Positions 1 through 8,839 are shown, counted from the first letter of the stretch. The stretch: 64,000 nt of DNA from Chthonobacter albigriseus (GCF_013839445.1 NZ_JACDIT010000005.1:186001-250000), one strand, 5' to 3'. The notes: generated by a model not told the origin, from the sequence alone. Translations and numbers: made by a program.

Positions 1-293
1 CCACCGGGCGCCGGGCTCAAGCGATGCATGTCGCGTGCCTATTGGAAGCAGGGGTGGTGGGGGGCGGGCCGGCACGGTCCCGGGGACGCGGGCGGCGAGC
101 TGGACGACCCAGGCTGACGTCGGATCCCATGCGTCCGGAGGTACAGGGTGAGCGGGGTTCCGGCGGGGAAGGGGATCGTTTCACATGCGAGGTGGATCAA
201 TCGCCGGAGAAATCGATCCTCGACCGACTGGGCCCTGAAGGCCTTGTCGATGGACGGGAGGGGCGCGGCCGGCCGCCTGCGGCGGCGGGACCC
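1..293. other. No gene recognised at window start
   Basis: This GC-rich stretch contains open frames on both strands, but none has a convincing ribosome binding site, signal sequence or recognisable domain. The left neighbour lies outside the window, so this could be downstream untranslated sequence of a gene to the left. I see no terminator or repeat. Confidence 0.4.
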
Positions 294-599
294 TCACCTC
301 AGGATGGATTCCAGTGATCCGTACTCGCTGCGCTTCAGGACTTCGGCGCGGTCTTCCGGGCAAGCCGCTTCGGCTGCCGCGTCAGCCTTGGGCGGCAACG
401 CGCCGAGGTCCGCGGGGTCCTCGTAGAGGCTGGCGAGGCCGAAGACGAGATGCATCTGAATCTGGTCCGCCCCGGGCATGGTCCGCGCCTCCTTCAGCAG
501 CGGACATAACTTGTCCGAGAGTTCGTCGGCAGATGCGGGGCCGATCGACAGAAGCAGTGTCGCAGACACCGCGGCGAGACGAGCAGCCAAGTCTTGCAT
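294..599 (-). CDS. Small secreted protein of unknown function
   Basis: Codes for 101 residues. The N-terminus is a good Sec signal peptide: hydrophobic stretch at about residues 7-20 followed by an ASA cleavage site near residue 24, so the mature protein would be about 77 residues in the periplasm. It contains two cysteines (in DKLCPLL and EAACPED) that could form a disulfide. The ATG is preceded by GGAG at a suitable distance. I do not recognise a family. It is divergent from the LacI-type regulator at 875 and probably a single-gene unit. Confidence 0.65.
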   Translation of the reverse strand: MQDLAARLAAVSATLLLSIGPASADELSDKLCPLLKEARTMPGADQIQMHLVFGLASLYEDPADLGALPPKADAAAEAACPEDRAEVLKRSEYGSLESILR

Positions 600-808
600 T
601 CCCGAACTCCGATCTGTGAGCGCCGGAGTCTAGATCGGATCGGATGGAGCCGCGTCATCCATTTTGCGGAGCATGCCGCCGCGATCCGGTTTCGCCTTGG
701 GGGGATCGTCGGGACCGCGGCCGGGCATCGCCGGCGCTGGCTGCGGCCATTGCGGGCCGCGCAAACCAATGGGGTGTGGCCGCGGATCGATTCAACTTTC
801 CTTAAGGA

Positions 809-840
809 TTGACAGGGCGTGGGATCGGCGGGACTAGTAT
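809..840 (+). promoter_or_regulatory. Candidate promoter of the LacI-regulated operon
   Basis: A perfect -35-like TTGACA at 809-814 is followed by TAGTAT at 835-840. The 20-base spacer is longer than the usual 17, so the -10 assignment is tentative. The palindrome at 851-862 lies directly downstream, where a bound repressor would block initiation. Confidence 0.4.
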
Positions 841-850
841 AGCGGTTTAC

Positions 851-862
851 TAAAGCGCTTTA
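851..862. promoter_or_regulatory. LacI-family operator (palindrome TAAAGCGCTTTA)
   Basis: TAAAGCGCTTTA is a perfect 12-base palindrome with the central CG that is typical of LacI/GalR operators. It lies 12 bases upstream of the GTG start of the LacI-type regulator and downstream of the candidate promoter, consistent with autorepression and control of the genes that follow. Confidence 0.65.
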
Positions 863-874
863 CGGGAGCCGACC

Positions 875-1909
875 GTGCGGAAGGCGACGCTGACCGAAGT
901 GGCGGAGGCGGCGGGGGTTTCCCCGACGACCGTGTCGCGCTGGCTAAACGGCGGGATCCAGCTGCCGCCGGCGACGGCCGAGCGGATCCGGCTGGCGATC
1001 GGGCGGCTCGACTACCGGCCGAACGCGCTGGCGCGGCGGCTTTCCCGCGGACGGGCCGAGGCGATCGGGATCCTGGTGCCCGATATCGCGAACCCCTTCT
1101 TCGCGCTGATCGCCGGAGAGGCGGAGCGGGTGGCGGTGGAGGCCGGGTTCGACCTGGTGATCTGGTCGTCGCGGAACCTTATCGAGCGGGAACTGGCGTG
1201 CTTCGACCGGCTGGCCTCCGGCTTCGTCGACGGGCTGATCGTGATCACCAACCACGAGGACGATGGGCGGCTCGCCGAGCGGATCGCGCGGCACAAGGGG
1301 CGCGTGGTGCTGGTGGACGAGGACGTGGCGAACGGCCCGGCGCCGCGGTTCTTCGTGGAGAACGAAGCCGGGGGACGCGAAGCGACGCGCTATCTGATCG
1401 AGGCGGGCCATCGGCGCATCTTCCATGTCGGCGGCCCGCGCGGGGTGATGAGCGCCAAGGAGCGCGCCGAGGGATGGCGCGGGGCCCTGGCCGAGGCCGG
1501 GATCGTCCCGGCGGACGACTGGCACGTGTTCACGGAATACGAGGTGGAGCCGGCGACGGCAGCGGCGGCCGTGCTGTTCGAGCGGGCGGATCCGCCGACG
1601 GCCGTCTTCGCGGGCAGCGACGCCATCGCTCTCGGTGTGCTGACACAGGCGCGGGCGCGCGGCATCGCCATTCCCGACGCGCTGTCGCTGGTCGGGTTCG
1701 ACGGGCTGCCGATCGTCAGCCTGCTCGGGCCACCGCTGACCAGCGTGGAGCAGCCGATCGCGGACCTGGGGCGGCTCGGCGCGGGCCGGTTGCTGGCGAT
1801 GATCGGCGGTGCGGAAGCTTCATCCGAGACGCAGCGGCTGCCGGTGAGGCTGGTCGCCCGCGCGTCGGTAGCGCCGCCTAGCGAGATTCGGCCGCCACGC
1901 GCGGCCTGA
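875..1909 (+). CDS. LacI-family transcriptional regulator
   Basis: 344 residues, the standard length for the family. Residues 5-24 form the LacI helix-turn-helix (LTEVAEAAGVSPTTVSRWLN), followed by the hinge helix region around residues 48-60 (NALARRLSRGR) and a periplasmic-binding-protein-like effector domain from about residue 62 (IGILVPDIANPFF). It starts with GTG. A perfect palindrome just upstream suggests autoregulation. It is followed after 53 bases by a sugar-type ABC transporter operon on the same strand, which is its likely target. The effector is probably the transported sugar or a derivative; it cannot be named from sequence. Confidence 0.9.
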   Translation: MRKATLTEVAEAAGVSPTTVSRWLNGGIQLPPATAERIRLAIGRLDYRPNALARRLSRGRAEAIGILVPDIANPFFALIAGEAERVAVEAGFDLVIWSSRNLIERELACFDRLASGFVDGLIVITNHEDDGRLAERIARHKGRVVLVDEDVANGPAPRFFVENEAGGREATRYLIEAGHRRIFHVGGPRGVMSAKERAEGWRGALAEAGIVPADDWHVFTEYEVEPATAAAAVLFERADPPTAVFAGSDAIALGVLTQARARGIAIPDALSLVGFDGLPIVSLLGPPLTSVEQPIADLGRLGAGRLLAMIGGAEASSETQRLPVRLVARASVAPPSEIRPPRAA

Positions 1910-1962
1910 CGACATCGGCGACGGGAAAGGTCCCGCGTGCGATCCAGAGGGAGTAGGGAACC

Positions 1963-2910
1963 ATGAGCATCTTCGACAGAAGGCAAGTACTGGGAACTCT
2001 CGCCGCAACCATGCTGGCCCTTTCGGCGGGCACCGCACTCGCCCAGGACAAGCCGACGATCGGCCTCGTGCAGATCAACCAGCAGGCCCTGTTCTTCACG
2101 CAGATGAACGAAGGCGCCCAGAAGGCGGCCGACGCCGCGGGCGTGAACCTCGTGATCTTCAACGCCAACAACGACCCGACCGCGCAGAACAACGCGATCG
2201 AGACCTATATCCAGCAGAAGGTCAGTGGCCTGGTCGTGGTGGCCATCGACACCAACGGCATCATGCCGGCGGTGAATGCCGCAGCCGCCGCCGGGATCCC
2301 CGTGGTGGCCGTCGACGCGGTGCTGCCGGAAGGCCCGCAGAAGGCGCAGGTGGGCGTCGACAACGAGGGCGCCGGCAAGGCGATGGGCGAGTTCTTCCTG
2401 AAGTACATGGCCGACAGCATGGGCGGATCGGCCAAGCTCGGCGTGGTCGGCGCGCTCAACTCGACGATCCAGAACATCCGCCAGAAGGGCTTCGAGGACG
2501 TCGTCAAGGCGAACTCCAGCGTGACCTTCGCCGGCGTGGTGGACGGGCGCAACGTGCAGGATTCGGCACTTGCGGCGGCCGAAAGCCTGATCACCGCGAA
2601 CCCGGACCTGACCGCCATCTACGCCACCGGCGAGCCGGCGCTGCTCGGGGCCGTGGCGGCCGTCGAAAGCCAGGGCAAGCAGGACCAGGTGAAGGTGTTC
2701 GGCTGGGATCTGACGGCGCAGGCGATCGCGGGCATCGACGCGGGCTACGTGGCGGGCGTGGTGCAGCAGGATCCGGCCGGCATGGGCGCGGCTGCGGTCG
2801 ACGCGCTGGTCAAGCTCGGCAAGGGCGAGGCGGTGGACGCCAACATCCCGGTGCCGATCACCATCGTGACCAAGGACAACGTCGAGCCCTACCGCTCGGT
2901 CTTCAAGTGA
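1963..2910 (+). CDS. Sugar ABC transporter, periplasmic binding protein (RbsB/Peripla_BP_4 type)
   Basis: 315 residues. The N-terminal leader ends at about residue 27 (TALA-Q) and carries an RR pair at residues 6-7 (FDRRQVLG), so Tat export is possible as well as Sec. The mature part follows the ribose/galactose-binding-protein pattern (TIGLVQINQQALFF, then VDNEGAGKAMGEF and FGWDLT). It would capture a monosaccharide-like ligand and deliver it to the ATPase and permease encoded directly downstream. The start ATG follows a GGGAGTAGGG ribosome binding site. Its stop overlaps the start of the ATPase gene. Ligand unknown. Confidence 0.88.
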   Translation: MSIFDRRQVLGTLAATMLALSAGTALAQDKPTIGLVQINQQALFFTQMNEGAQKAADAAGVNLVIFNANNDPTAQNNAIETYIQQKVSGLVVVAIDTNGIMPAVNAAAAAGIPVVAVDAVLPEGPQKAQVGVDNEGAGKAMGEFFLKYMADSMGGSAKLGVVGALNSTIQNIRQKGFEDVVKANSSVTFAGVVDGRNVQDSALAAAESLITANPDLTAIYATGEPALLGAVAAVESQGKQDQVKVFGWDLTAQAIAGIDAGYVAGVVQQDPAGMGAAAVDALVKLGKGEAVDANIPVPITIVTKDNVEPYRSVFK

Positions 2911-3731
2911 GCGAAACGGCGATGTCTGCCGAACGACAGGGAGCGGCTTCGGCCGCTCCCGATCCCCGCATCTCCATGCGCGGCATCGTCAAGCGCTTCG
3001 GGAGCGTCGAAGCGTTGCGAGGGGTCGATCTCGACCTCCACGCCGGTGAATGCCTCGGGCTCGTCGGCGACAATGCGGCCGGCAAGTCTACCCTGACGAA
3101 GATCCTGTCGGGCGCCTACGTTCCCGACGGTGGCGAGATCCGCGTCAACGGACGGCGGGTCGACTTCCGCAACCCGGCGGATGCGCGGGTGCACCGCATC
3201 GAGATGGTCTACCAGGACCTCTCCTTGTGCGACACGATCGACGTTGCCGGCAACCTGTTTCTAGGGCGCGAGCCGATGCGCGGCGCCTTTCTGGACCGCC
3301 GCGCGATGCGGGACGGCGCGCGGGCGATGCTGGACCGGTTGGAGATCAAAATCCCCCGGCTCGACGCCCTGGTGGCGCAGCTCTCCGGTGGGCAGCGGCA
3401 GGCGATCGCGATCTGCCGCGCCGCCGCGTTCGACCCGGAGGTGCTGATCATGGACGAGCCGACGTCGGCGCTGGCTGTCGCCGAGGTGGAGGCGGTGCTG
3501 GCGCTGATCAACCGGGTGAAGGCGTCGGGCGTCTCCGTCGTGCTGATCACCCATCGGCTGCAGGACCTGTTCCGCGTGTGCGACCGGATCGCGGTGATGT
3601 ACGAGGGCGTGAAGGTGGCCGAGCGGCGCACCGCGGAGACTGACCTGCAGGACCTCGTATCGCTGATCGTGGGTGAGAAGCACGTGAGCAAGGCGGCGGG
3701 AGCCGCCGCCGGCCCGGGAGGCGCCGCATGA
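2907..3731 (+). CDS. Sugar ABC transporter, single-domain ATPase (FrcA-like)
   Basis: 274 residues with one ABC domain: Walker A GDNAAGKST at 54-62, Q-loop VYQDL at 101-105, signature LSGGQ at 159-163, Walker B VLIMDEP at 179-185 and switch His at 216. Ribose-type systems usually have a duplicated ATPase of about 500 residues; a single-domain subunit as in the fructose FrcBCA system would act as a homodimer. The GTG start overlaps the TGA stop of the binding protein (GTGA); an ATG at 2922 is an alternative. The stop overlaps the permease start (ATGA), so the genes are translationally coupled. Confidence 0.9.
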   Translation: MSETAMSAERQGAASAAPDPRISMRGIVKRFGSVEALRGVDLDLHAGECLGLVGDNAAGKSTLTKILSGAYVPDGGEIRVNGRRVDFRNPADARVHRIEMVYQDLSLCDTIDVAGNLFLGREPMRGAFLDRRAMRDGARAMLDRLEIKIPRLDALVAQLSGGQRQAIAICRAAAFDPEVLIMDEPTSALAVAEVEAVLALINRVKASGVSVVLITHRLQDLFRVCDRIAVMYEGVKVAERRTAETDLQDLVSLIVGEKHVSKAAGAAAGPGGAA

Positions 3732-4729
3732 CCGCCTATACCTCGCGGCCGGCCGGATCGAGGCTCGCCGACATGCTCGCCACCCACGCGCAACTGCTTT
3801 CCATCGCCGGCTTCTTTCTGATCATGGTGGTGATCTTCTCGGTGATGAGCCCGGTGTTCCTGACGACCGGAAATCTCCTCAACGTGCTGCGGCAGGCGGC
3901 GCCGATCCTGATCGTGGCGGTGGCGATGACCTTCGTGATCACCACGGGCGGGATCGACCTGTCGGTCGGGTCGACGGTGGCGCTGATCAACGCGCTCGCG
4001 GCGATCCTCATCCAGTTCGGCATACCGTGGCAGGCCGTGGTGCCGGCGCTGCTCCTGATCGGGTCGGCCGTCGGGGCGGCGCAGGGCTGGTTCATCGCCT
4101 ACCAGGGCATCCAGCCGTTTATCGTGACGCTGGCGGGCCTTTCCGCGCTGCGGGGCATCGCGCTCCTGATGACCGAGGGGTTCTCGGTGCCCATCCCCGG
4201 CGGGATCGGCTTCGTGCAGATCGGCAGGGGGTGGTTCGCAGGCGTTCCGGCGCCGGCGTGGATCGCCGTCGTCGCTGCGGTGGCCGGGTTCCTGGCACTG
4301 ACGGGCATGCGGTTCGGGCGCTACGTGACGGCGATCGGCGCGAACCAGGAGGCGGCCCGGCGGGCGGGCATCCCGACGCGGCGGATCCTGCTTTCGGTCT
4401 ACGTCCTGACGGGGCTCGCGTCGGCGGTGGCCGGCATCGTGATTGCGGCGCGGCTGGGCTCGGGCAGCTCCAATGCCGCGGTCGGGCTGGAGCTCGACGT
4501 GATCGCGGCGGTGGTGCTCGGGGGGACGTCGCTGATGGGTGGCCGGGGTTCGATCCTCGGCACCATCCTCGGCGCGCTCACCATCGCGGTGATCGGCAAC
4601 GGCCTGATCCTGGCGCACGTCTCGCCGTTCTTCACGCAGATCGTTGCTGGGGCCATCATTCTCCTGGCGGTGTGGCTGAACGCGCGGGTGTTCTCGCGGC
4701 TGGCCGCCGGAACGCGGAGGCGTACATGA
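3728..4729 (+). CDS. Sugar ABC transporter permease (RbsC type)
   Basis: 333 residues with many hydrophobic segments typical of the BPD_transp_2 family: the N-terminal TM near residues 20-45, the conserved TGGIDLSVGS stretch, and the late GGTSLMGGRGSILGT loop that marks ribose-type permeases. It forms the inner-membrane channel for the sugar bound by the upstream binding protein. The ATG overlaps the TGA of the ATPase gene, and its own TGA overlaps the ATG of the metallohydrolase gene, so all are one operon. Confidence 0.9.
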   Translation: MTAYTSRPAGSRLADMLATHAQLLSIAGFFLIMVVIFSVMSPVFLTTGNLLNVLRQAAPILIVAVAMTFVITTGGIDLSVGSTVALINALAAILIQFGIPWQAVVPALLLIGSAVGAAQGWFIAYQGIQPFIVTLAGLSALRGIALLMTEGFSVPIPGGIGFVQIGRGWFAGVPAPAWIAVVAAVAGFLALTGMRFGRYVTAIGANQEAARRAGIPTRRILLSVYVLTGLASAVAGIVIAARLGSGSSNAAVGLELDVIAAVVLGGTSLMGGRGSILGTILGALTIAVIGNGLILAHVSPFFTQIVAGAIILLAVWLNARVFSRLAAGTRRRT

Positions 4730-5787
4730 GCGAACTCAGTCCCGCCCACGTAGGCTCGGGCCTGGTGATGACCGTAAACGGTCCGATCCCGGCCGCCGAG
4801 CTCGGCCTGACGCTGATGCACGAGCATCTCGTCAACGACTGCCGCTGCTGGTGGAACCCGCCCAAGGAGCCCGACCGGGCGCATCTGGGGACCGAGCCGG
4901 TGCATCCGGGGATCCTCGGCGAGCTGCGGATGGACCCATTCGTCAACCTCGATAACTGCGCGCTGGACGACCCCCGCGTGGCGGCCGCCGAACTGCTGCC
5001 GTTCAAGGCGGCGGGGGGCCGGAGCGTTGTGGATCCGACCTGCCGGGGCATCGGCCGCAGCCCGACGGCGCTCAGGGAGATCGCCCGGCTGACCGGCCTG
5101 CAGCTGGTGATGGGATCGGGCTATTACCTGCAGTCCTCGCACCCGCCGGAGGTGCGGGACCTCAGCGCCGATGCCATCGCCGACGAGATCGTTCGGGAAG
5201 CGCTGGGGGGCGTCGACGGGACCGACGCGCGGATCGGGCTGATCGGCGAGATCGGGGTGTCCGGCGACTTCACGGCGGAGGAGGAGAAGAGCCTTCGAGG
5301 GGCGGCGCGCGCGCAGGCGCGGACGAGGTTGCCGCTGATGGTGCACCTGCCGGCGTGGTACCGGCACGGCGGACGGGTGCTCGATATCGTGGCGGAGGAG
5401 GGGGCGGATCTCGCCCATACGATCCTCTGCCACATGGGGCCTTCCTGGCGGGACTTCGACTACCAGGCAGGGCTCGCTGCCCGGGGTGCCTTCATCGAGT
5501 ACGACATGATCGGGATGGACTACTGGTACGCCGACCAGGGCGTGCAGTGTCCGTCGGATGAGGAGAACGCGACGGCCATCAAGGGGCTGATCGATGCCGG
5601 GTTCCTCGGCAACATCCTCCTGTCGCAGGACGTGTTCCTGAAGATGATGCTGACGCGGCACGGCGGCTTCGGCTACGCCTACGTTCCGACCCATTTCGCG
5701 GCACGGCTGAAGAGGCACGGCGTCACCGAGGCCGAGATCCAGACCATGCTCGTCGACAACCCACGTCGCGTGTTCAGCGCGCACTGA
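4726..5787 (+). CDS. Phosphotriesterase-family metallohydrolase, probable (sugar) lactonase
   Basis: 353 residues of the PF02126 amidohydrolase barrel. Metal ligands are visible: HEH at 32-34, a bridging Glu at 175 (LIGEIG) where true phosphotriesterases have a carboxylated Lys, His207, His236 (CHMG) and Asp302 (SQD). Members with Glu in the bridge position include lactonases acting on sugar lactones, and being in the last part of a sugar ABC operon supports that kind of substrate; this is inference. I chose the ATG at 4726 because it overlaps the permease stop (ATGA) and begins the family's N-terminus, although the frame stays open far upstream. Confidence 0.82.
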   Translation: MSELSPAHVGSGLVMTVNGPIPAAELGLTLMHEHLVNDCRCWWNPPKEPDRAHLGTEPVHPGILGELRMDPFVNLDNCALDDPRVAAAELLPFKAAGGRSVVDPTCRGIGRSPTALREIARLTGLQLVMGSGYYLQSSHPPEVRDLSADAIADEIVREALGGVDGTDARIGLIGEIGVSGDFTAEEEKSLRGAARAQARTRLPLMVHLPAWYRHGGRVLDIVAEEGADLAHTILCHMGPSWRDFDYQAGLAARGAFIEYDMIGMDYWYADQGVQCPSDEENATAIKGLIDAGFLGNILLSQDVFLKMMLTRHGGFGYAYVPTHFAARLKRHGVTEAEIQTMLVDNPRRVFSAH

Positions 5788-5804
5788 TGCTTCCGGAGGA
5801 AACA

Positions 5805-6581
5805 ATGGCCAAGACCAAGGTCCTGCTCGTGGGCGAAAGCTGGGTCAGCGCCGCCAACCACTACAAGGGGTTCGACGCCTTCTCCAGCGTCACCTTCCAC
5901 CTCGGCGCCGAGCCGCTGGTGGCAGCGTTGAAGGACAGCCCGTTCGAGCTGACCTACATGAAGGTGCATGAGGCGGCGACCGAGTTCCCGATGACGATGG
6001 AGGGGCTTCTCGCCTACGACGCGGTGCTCCTCTCCGACATCGGCTCCAACACGCTGCTGCTGCATCCGGACGTCTGGCTGCACGGGCGGACCGTGCCCAA
6101 CCGGCTGAAGCTCCTGCGCGACTACGTGGCCGGCGGGCGCGGGCTGATGATGATCGGCGGTTACTTCTCGTTCCAGGGGATCGACGGCAAGGCGCGCTGG
6201 CGGCGAACGCCCGTGGAGGACGTCCTGCCGGTGACCTGCCTTCCCTATGACGACCGGATCGAGGCGCCGGAGGGGATCATCGCGGACATCACCATGCCGG
6301 AGCACCCGATCGTGGCCGGCCTGCCGGGTCCGTGGCCGGCGCTGCTCGGCGTCAACGAGGTGGAGCTGAAGAGCGGGCCGGACGTCGAGGTGATCGCGCG
6401 GCTGCCGGACGACCAGGGTGGCCATCCGCTGCTGGTCGCGGGCCGGCACGGCAAGGGCCGGACGCTCGCCTGGACGTCGGACATCGGTCCGCACTGGCTG
6501 CCGCAGCCGTTCGTCGACTGGCCCGGCTATCGGCAGCTGTGGACGCAGGCGCTGACCTGGCTGACCGAGCCGGCCCGCTAA
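5805..6581 (+). CDS. GATase-1-like protein (PF07090 type), Cys-less
   Basis: 258 residues. The beginning (MAKTKVLLVGESWVS) and the central GRGLMMIGGYFSFQG stretch follow the class I glutamine-amidotransferase-like fold known from uncharacterised proteins next to sugar operons. At the nucleophile elbow (residues 118-125, GGYFSFQG) there is no cysteine, so amidotransferase activity is unlikely. It may be a sugar-binding or ThuA-like catabolic protein. The start at 5805 is supported by GGAGGA at 5795-5800; an in-frame ATG at 5787 lacks such a site. It ends the LacI-regulated operon. Confidence 0.75.
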   Translation: MAKTKVLLVGESWVSAANHYKGFDAFSSVTFHLGAEPLVAALKDSPFELTYMKVHEAATEFPMTMEGLLAYDAVLLSDIGSNTLLLHPDVWLHGRTVPNRLKLLRDYVAGGRGLMMIGGYFSFQGIDGKARWRRTPVEDVLPVTCLPYDDRIEAPEGIIADITMPEHPIVAGLPGPWPALLGVNEVELKSGPDVEVIARLPDDQGGHPLLVAGRHGKGRTLAWTSDIGPHWLPQPFVDWPGYRQLWTQALTWLTEPAR

Positions 6582-6590
6582 CGGGCCGGC
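6569..6590. terminator. Hairpin between convergent genes
   Basis: GCCGGCCCG (6569-6577) and CGGGCCGGC (6582-6590) form a perfect 9-bp stem with a CTAA loop that contains the stop codon of the GATase-like gene. There is no T-tract, so it is a probable but not canonical terminator serving the convergent operon end and ABC-F gene. Confidence 0.45.
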
Positions 6591-6600
6591 CGCGGCAGGG

Positions 6601-8223
6601 TCAGGTGCGAAGGCCCGGGGCTTCCTGGCCGGTGCGGGCGACGTATTCGACGTAGCCGCCGCCGTACTGGTGGATGCCGTCGGGGGTGAGTTCCAGGACG
6701 CGGTTGGAGAGCGCGGCGAGGAAGTGGCGATCGTGCGAGACGAAGAGCATGGTGCCTTCGTAGTCGGCGAGCGCGGCGATCAGCATCTCCTTGGTGGCGA
6801 TGTCGAGGTGGTTGGTGGGCTCGTCGAGGACGAGAAAGTTCGGCGGGTCGTAGAGCATCTTGGCCATGACCAGCCGCGCCTTCTCGCCGCCGGAGAGCAC
6901 GCGGCACTTCTTCTCCACGTCGTCGCCTGAAAAGCCGAAGCAGCCGGCGAGCGCCCGCAGCGAGCCCTGGCCGGCCTGCGGGAAGGCATCCTCAAGCGAC
7001 TGGAAGACGGTGCGGTCGCCGTCCAGGACCTCCATGGCGTGCTGGGCGAAGTAGCCCATCTTGACGCTGCCGCCGAGGGCGACGGAGCCGTCGTCCGGCT
7101 TGGCGGAGCCGGCAACCAGCTTCAGGAGCGTGGACTTGCCGGCGCCGTTGACGCCCATCACGCACCATCGCTCCTTGCGGCGGACGGTGAAGTCGAAACC
7201 GTCGTAGATGGTGCGGCTGCCGTAGCGCTTATGGACTTTCTTCAGAACCGCGACGTCCTCGCCGGAGCGGGGTGCGGGCGGGAAGTCGAAGGCGACGGTC
7301 TGGCGACGGCGGGGCGGCTCGACGCGGTCGATCTTCTCCAGCTTCTTGACTCGGCTCTGCACCTGGGCGGCGTGGGAGGCGCGGGCCTTGAAGCGCTCGA
7401 TGAACTTGATCTCCTTGGCGAGCATGGCCTGCTGGCGCTCGAACTGGGCCTGCTGCTGCTTCTCGTTCTGGGCGCGCTGCTCTTCGTAGAACTCGTAGTC
7501 GCCGGAGTAGGTGGTGAGCGAGCCGCCGTCGATCTCGACGATCTTGCCGACGATGCGGTTCATGAAGGCACGGTCGTGCGAGGTCATCATCAGCGCGCCC
7601 TCGTAGCCCTTCAGGAAGGACTCCAGCCAGATGAGGCTCTCCAGGTCGAGGTGGTTGCTGGGCTCGTCGAGGAGCATCACGTCCGGGCGCATCAGGAGGA
7701 TGCGGGCGAGGGCGACGCGCATCTTCCAGCCGCCGGAGAGGGCGCCGACGTCGCCGTCCATCATCTCCTGGCTGAAGCTCAAGCCGGCGAGCACCTCGCG
7801 GGCGCGGCCCTCCAGGGCGTAGCCGCCGAGCTCCTCGAAGCGGGCCTGGACCTCGCCGTAGCGCTCGATGATGGCGTCCATCTCGTCGGCCCGGTCGGGG
7901 TCGGCCATGGCGGCCTCGAGTTCGGCCAGTTCTGCGGCGACCTCGCTCACCGGGCCCGCGCCGTCCATGACTTCCGCGACGGCGCTCTTGCCGGACATGT
8001 CGCCGACATCCTGGCTGAAGTAGCCGATGCTGACGCCGCGATCGACCGCGACCTGGCCTTCGTCGGGCTGCTCCTCGCCGGTGATCATGCGGAAAAGGGT
8101 GGTCTTGCCGGCGCCGTTCGGACCGACCAGGCCGACCTTCTCGCCCTTCTGAAGCGTCGCGGACGCTTCGATGAAGAGGATCTGGTGGCTGTTCTGCTTG
8201 CTGATGCTTTCGAGTCTGATCAT
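6601..8223 (-). CDS. ABC-F family ATPase (ribosome-associated, YheS-like)
   Basis: 540 residues with two ABC domains and no membrane segments. Domain 1 has Walker A GPNGAGKTT near residue 34, signature LSGGW and Walker B MLLDEPSNHLDL; domain 2 has GVNGAGKST, LSGGEKARL and FLVLDEPTNHLDI. The charged linker between them (around KEIKFIERFKARASHAAQVQ) is the P-site tRNA-interaction motif region of ABC-F proteins. These act on ribosomes as translation factors or in antibiotic protection, not in transport. The ATG at 8223 starts MIRLESISK; a TTG start at 8244 is open but less likely. It stands alone. Confidence 0.9.
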   Translation of the reverse strand: MIRLESISKQNSHQILFIEASATLQKGEKVGLVGPNGAGKTTLFRMITGEEQPDEGQVAVDRGVSIGYFSQDVGDMSGKSAVAEVMDGAGPVSEVAAELAELEAAMADPDRADEMDAIIERYGEVQARFEELGGYALEGRAREVLAGLSFSQEMMDGDVGALSGGWKMRVALARILLMRPDVMLLDEPSNHLDLESLIWLESFLKGYEGALMMTSHDRAFMNRIVGKIVEIDGGSLTTYSGDYEFYEEQRAQNEKQQQAQFERQQAMLAKEIKFIERFKARASHAAQVQSRVKKLEKIDRVEPPRRRQTVAFDFPPAPRSGEDVAVLKKVHKRYGSRTIYDGFDFTVRRKERWCVMGVNGAGKSTLLKLVAGSAKPDDGSVALGGSVKMGYFAQHAMEVLDGDRTVFQSLEDAFPQAGQGSLRALAGCFGFSGDDVEKKCRVLSGGEKARLVMAKMLYDPPNFLVLDEPTNHLDIATKEMLIAALADYEGTMLFVSHDRHFLAALSNRVLELTPDGIHQYGGGYVEYVARTGQEAPGLRT

Positions 8224-8397
8224 GGGTCCGGGAGCGGCCTTCAAGCGTTCGGGGCGCCCTTATGCCACGAGACGCGGTGCGCCGCGCGTTTTTCGTTCAC
8301 TCATGCGTGACTTCGAATAGCGAAACCCGATCGTCCGCCGCCGCGTAGCTCCGGTCGTGCTGCTCGGCAGCGCGAAACAGCTTTGGAGGAATACGCA

Positions 8398-8814
8398 ATG
8401 ACTCGACTGACAGCCGCCGCCGTGGTGCTTGCAGCCGCAACGGGCTTCGCCGGTCCGGCGCTTGCCGACCATGTGAACGTGAGCGTGGACAAGGTGACGG
8501 CCGCGGATGGCACGGTCACCTTCGGGTCGGTGAAGATCGACAAGGACGGCTTCATCGTGGTGCATGCGGTCAAGGACGGTGCGCCGGTGCTGCCGGGCAA
8601 TGTGGGACATGCGCCGGTGAAGGCAGGAACGACGGAGAACGTGGCGGTGCCGATCGAGGGCCTGGAAGCCGGCGGGACCTACATGGTCATGCTCCACTAC
8701 GACACCGACGGCGACGGCAAGTACGGCTTCGGCGAGGGCATGACGGACGTGGACACGCCGGCGGTGACGCCGAAGAACGAGCCCTGGATGAAGGAATTCA
8801 AGGCGGGCATGTAA
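8398..8814 (+). CDS. Small secreted protein with EF-hand-like loop (DUF7282-like)
   Basis: 138 residues with a Sec signal peptide (residues 1-22, ending PALA-D). The rest is a compact beta-rich domain (VDKVTAADGTVTFGSVKI) followed by DTDGDGKYGFGEG, which fits a 12-residue EF-hand calcium-binding loop. The pattern is like the DUF7282 domain of secreted proteins, but I cannot confirm the family. The ATG follows GGAGGA at 8385-8390. It is divergent from the ABC-F gene and has a terminator directly after it, so it is monocistronic. Confidence 0.7.
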   Translation: MTRLTAAAVVLAAATGFAGPALADHVNVSVDKVTAADGTVTFGSVKIDKDGFIVVHAVKDGAPVLPGNVGHAPVKAGTTENVAVPIEGLEAGGTYMVMLHYDTDGDGKYGFGEGMTDVDTPAVTPKNEPWMKEFKAGM

Positions 8815-8839
8815 TCGCCCGGCCTGCAGATTGAAGACG

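Noticed and set aside
594-812. Plus-strand open frame upstream of the LacI-type gene
   Set aside because: Overlaps the secreted-protein promoter and the operator-side region; no coding character visible.
4726-5787. Reading the phosphotriesterase-family gene as a pesticide-type organophosphate hydrolase
   Set aside because: The bridging residue is Glu rather than a carboxylated Lys, and the gene is embedded in a sugar ABC operon, which suits lactonase-type members better.
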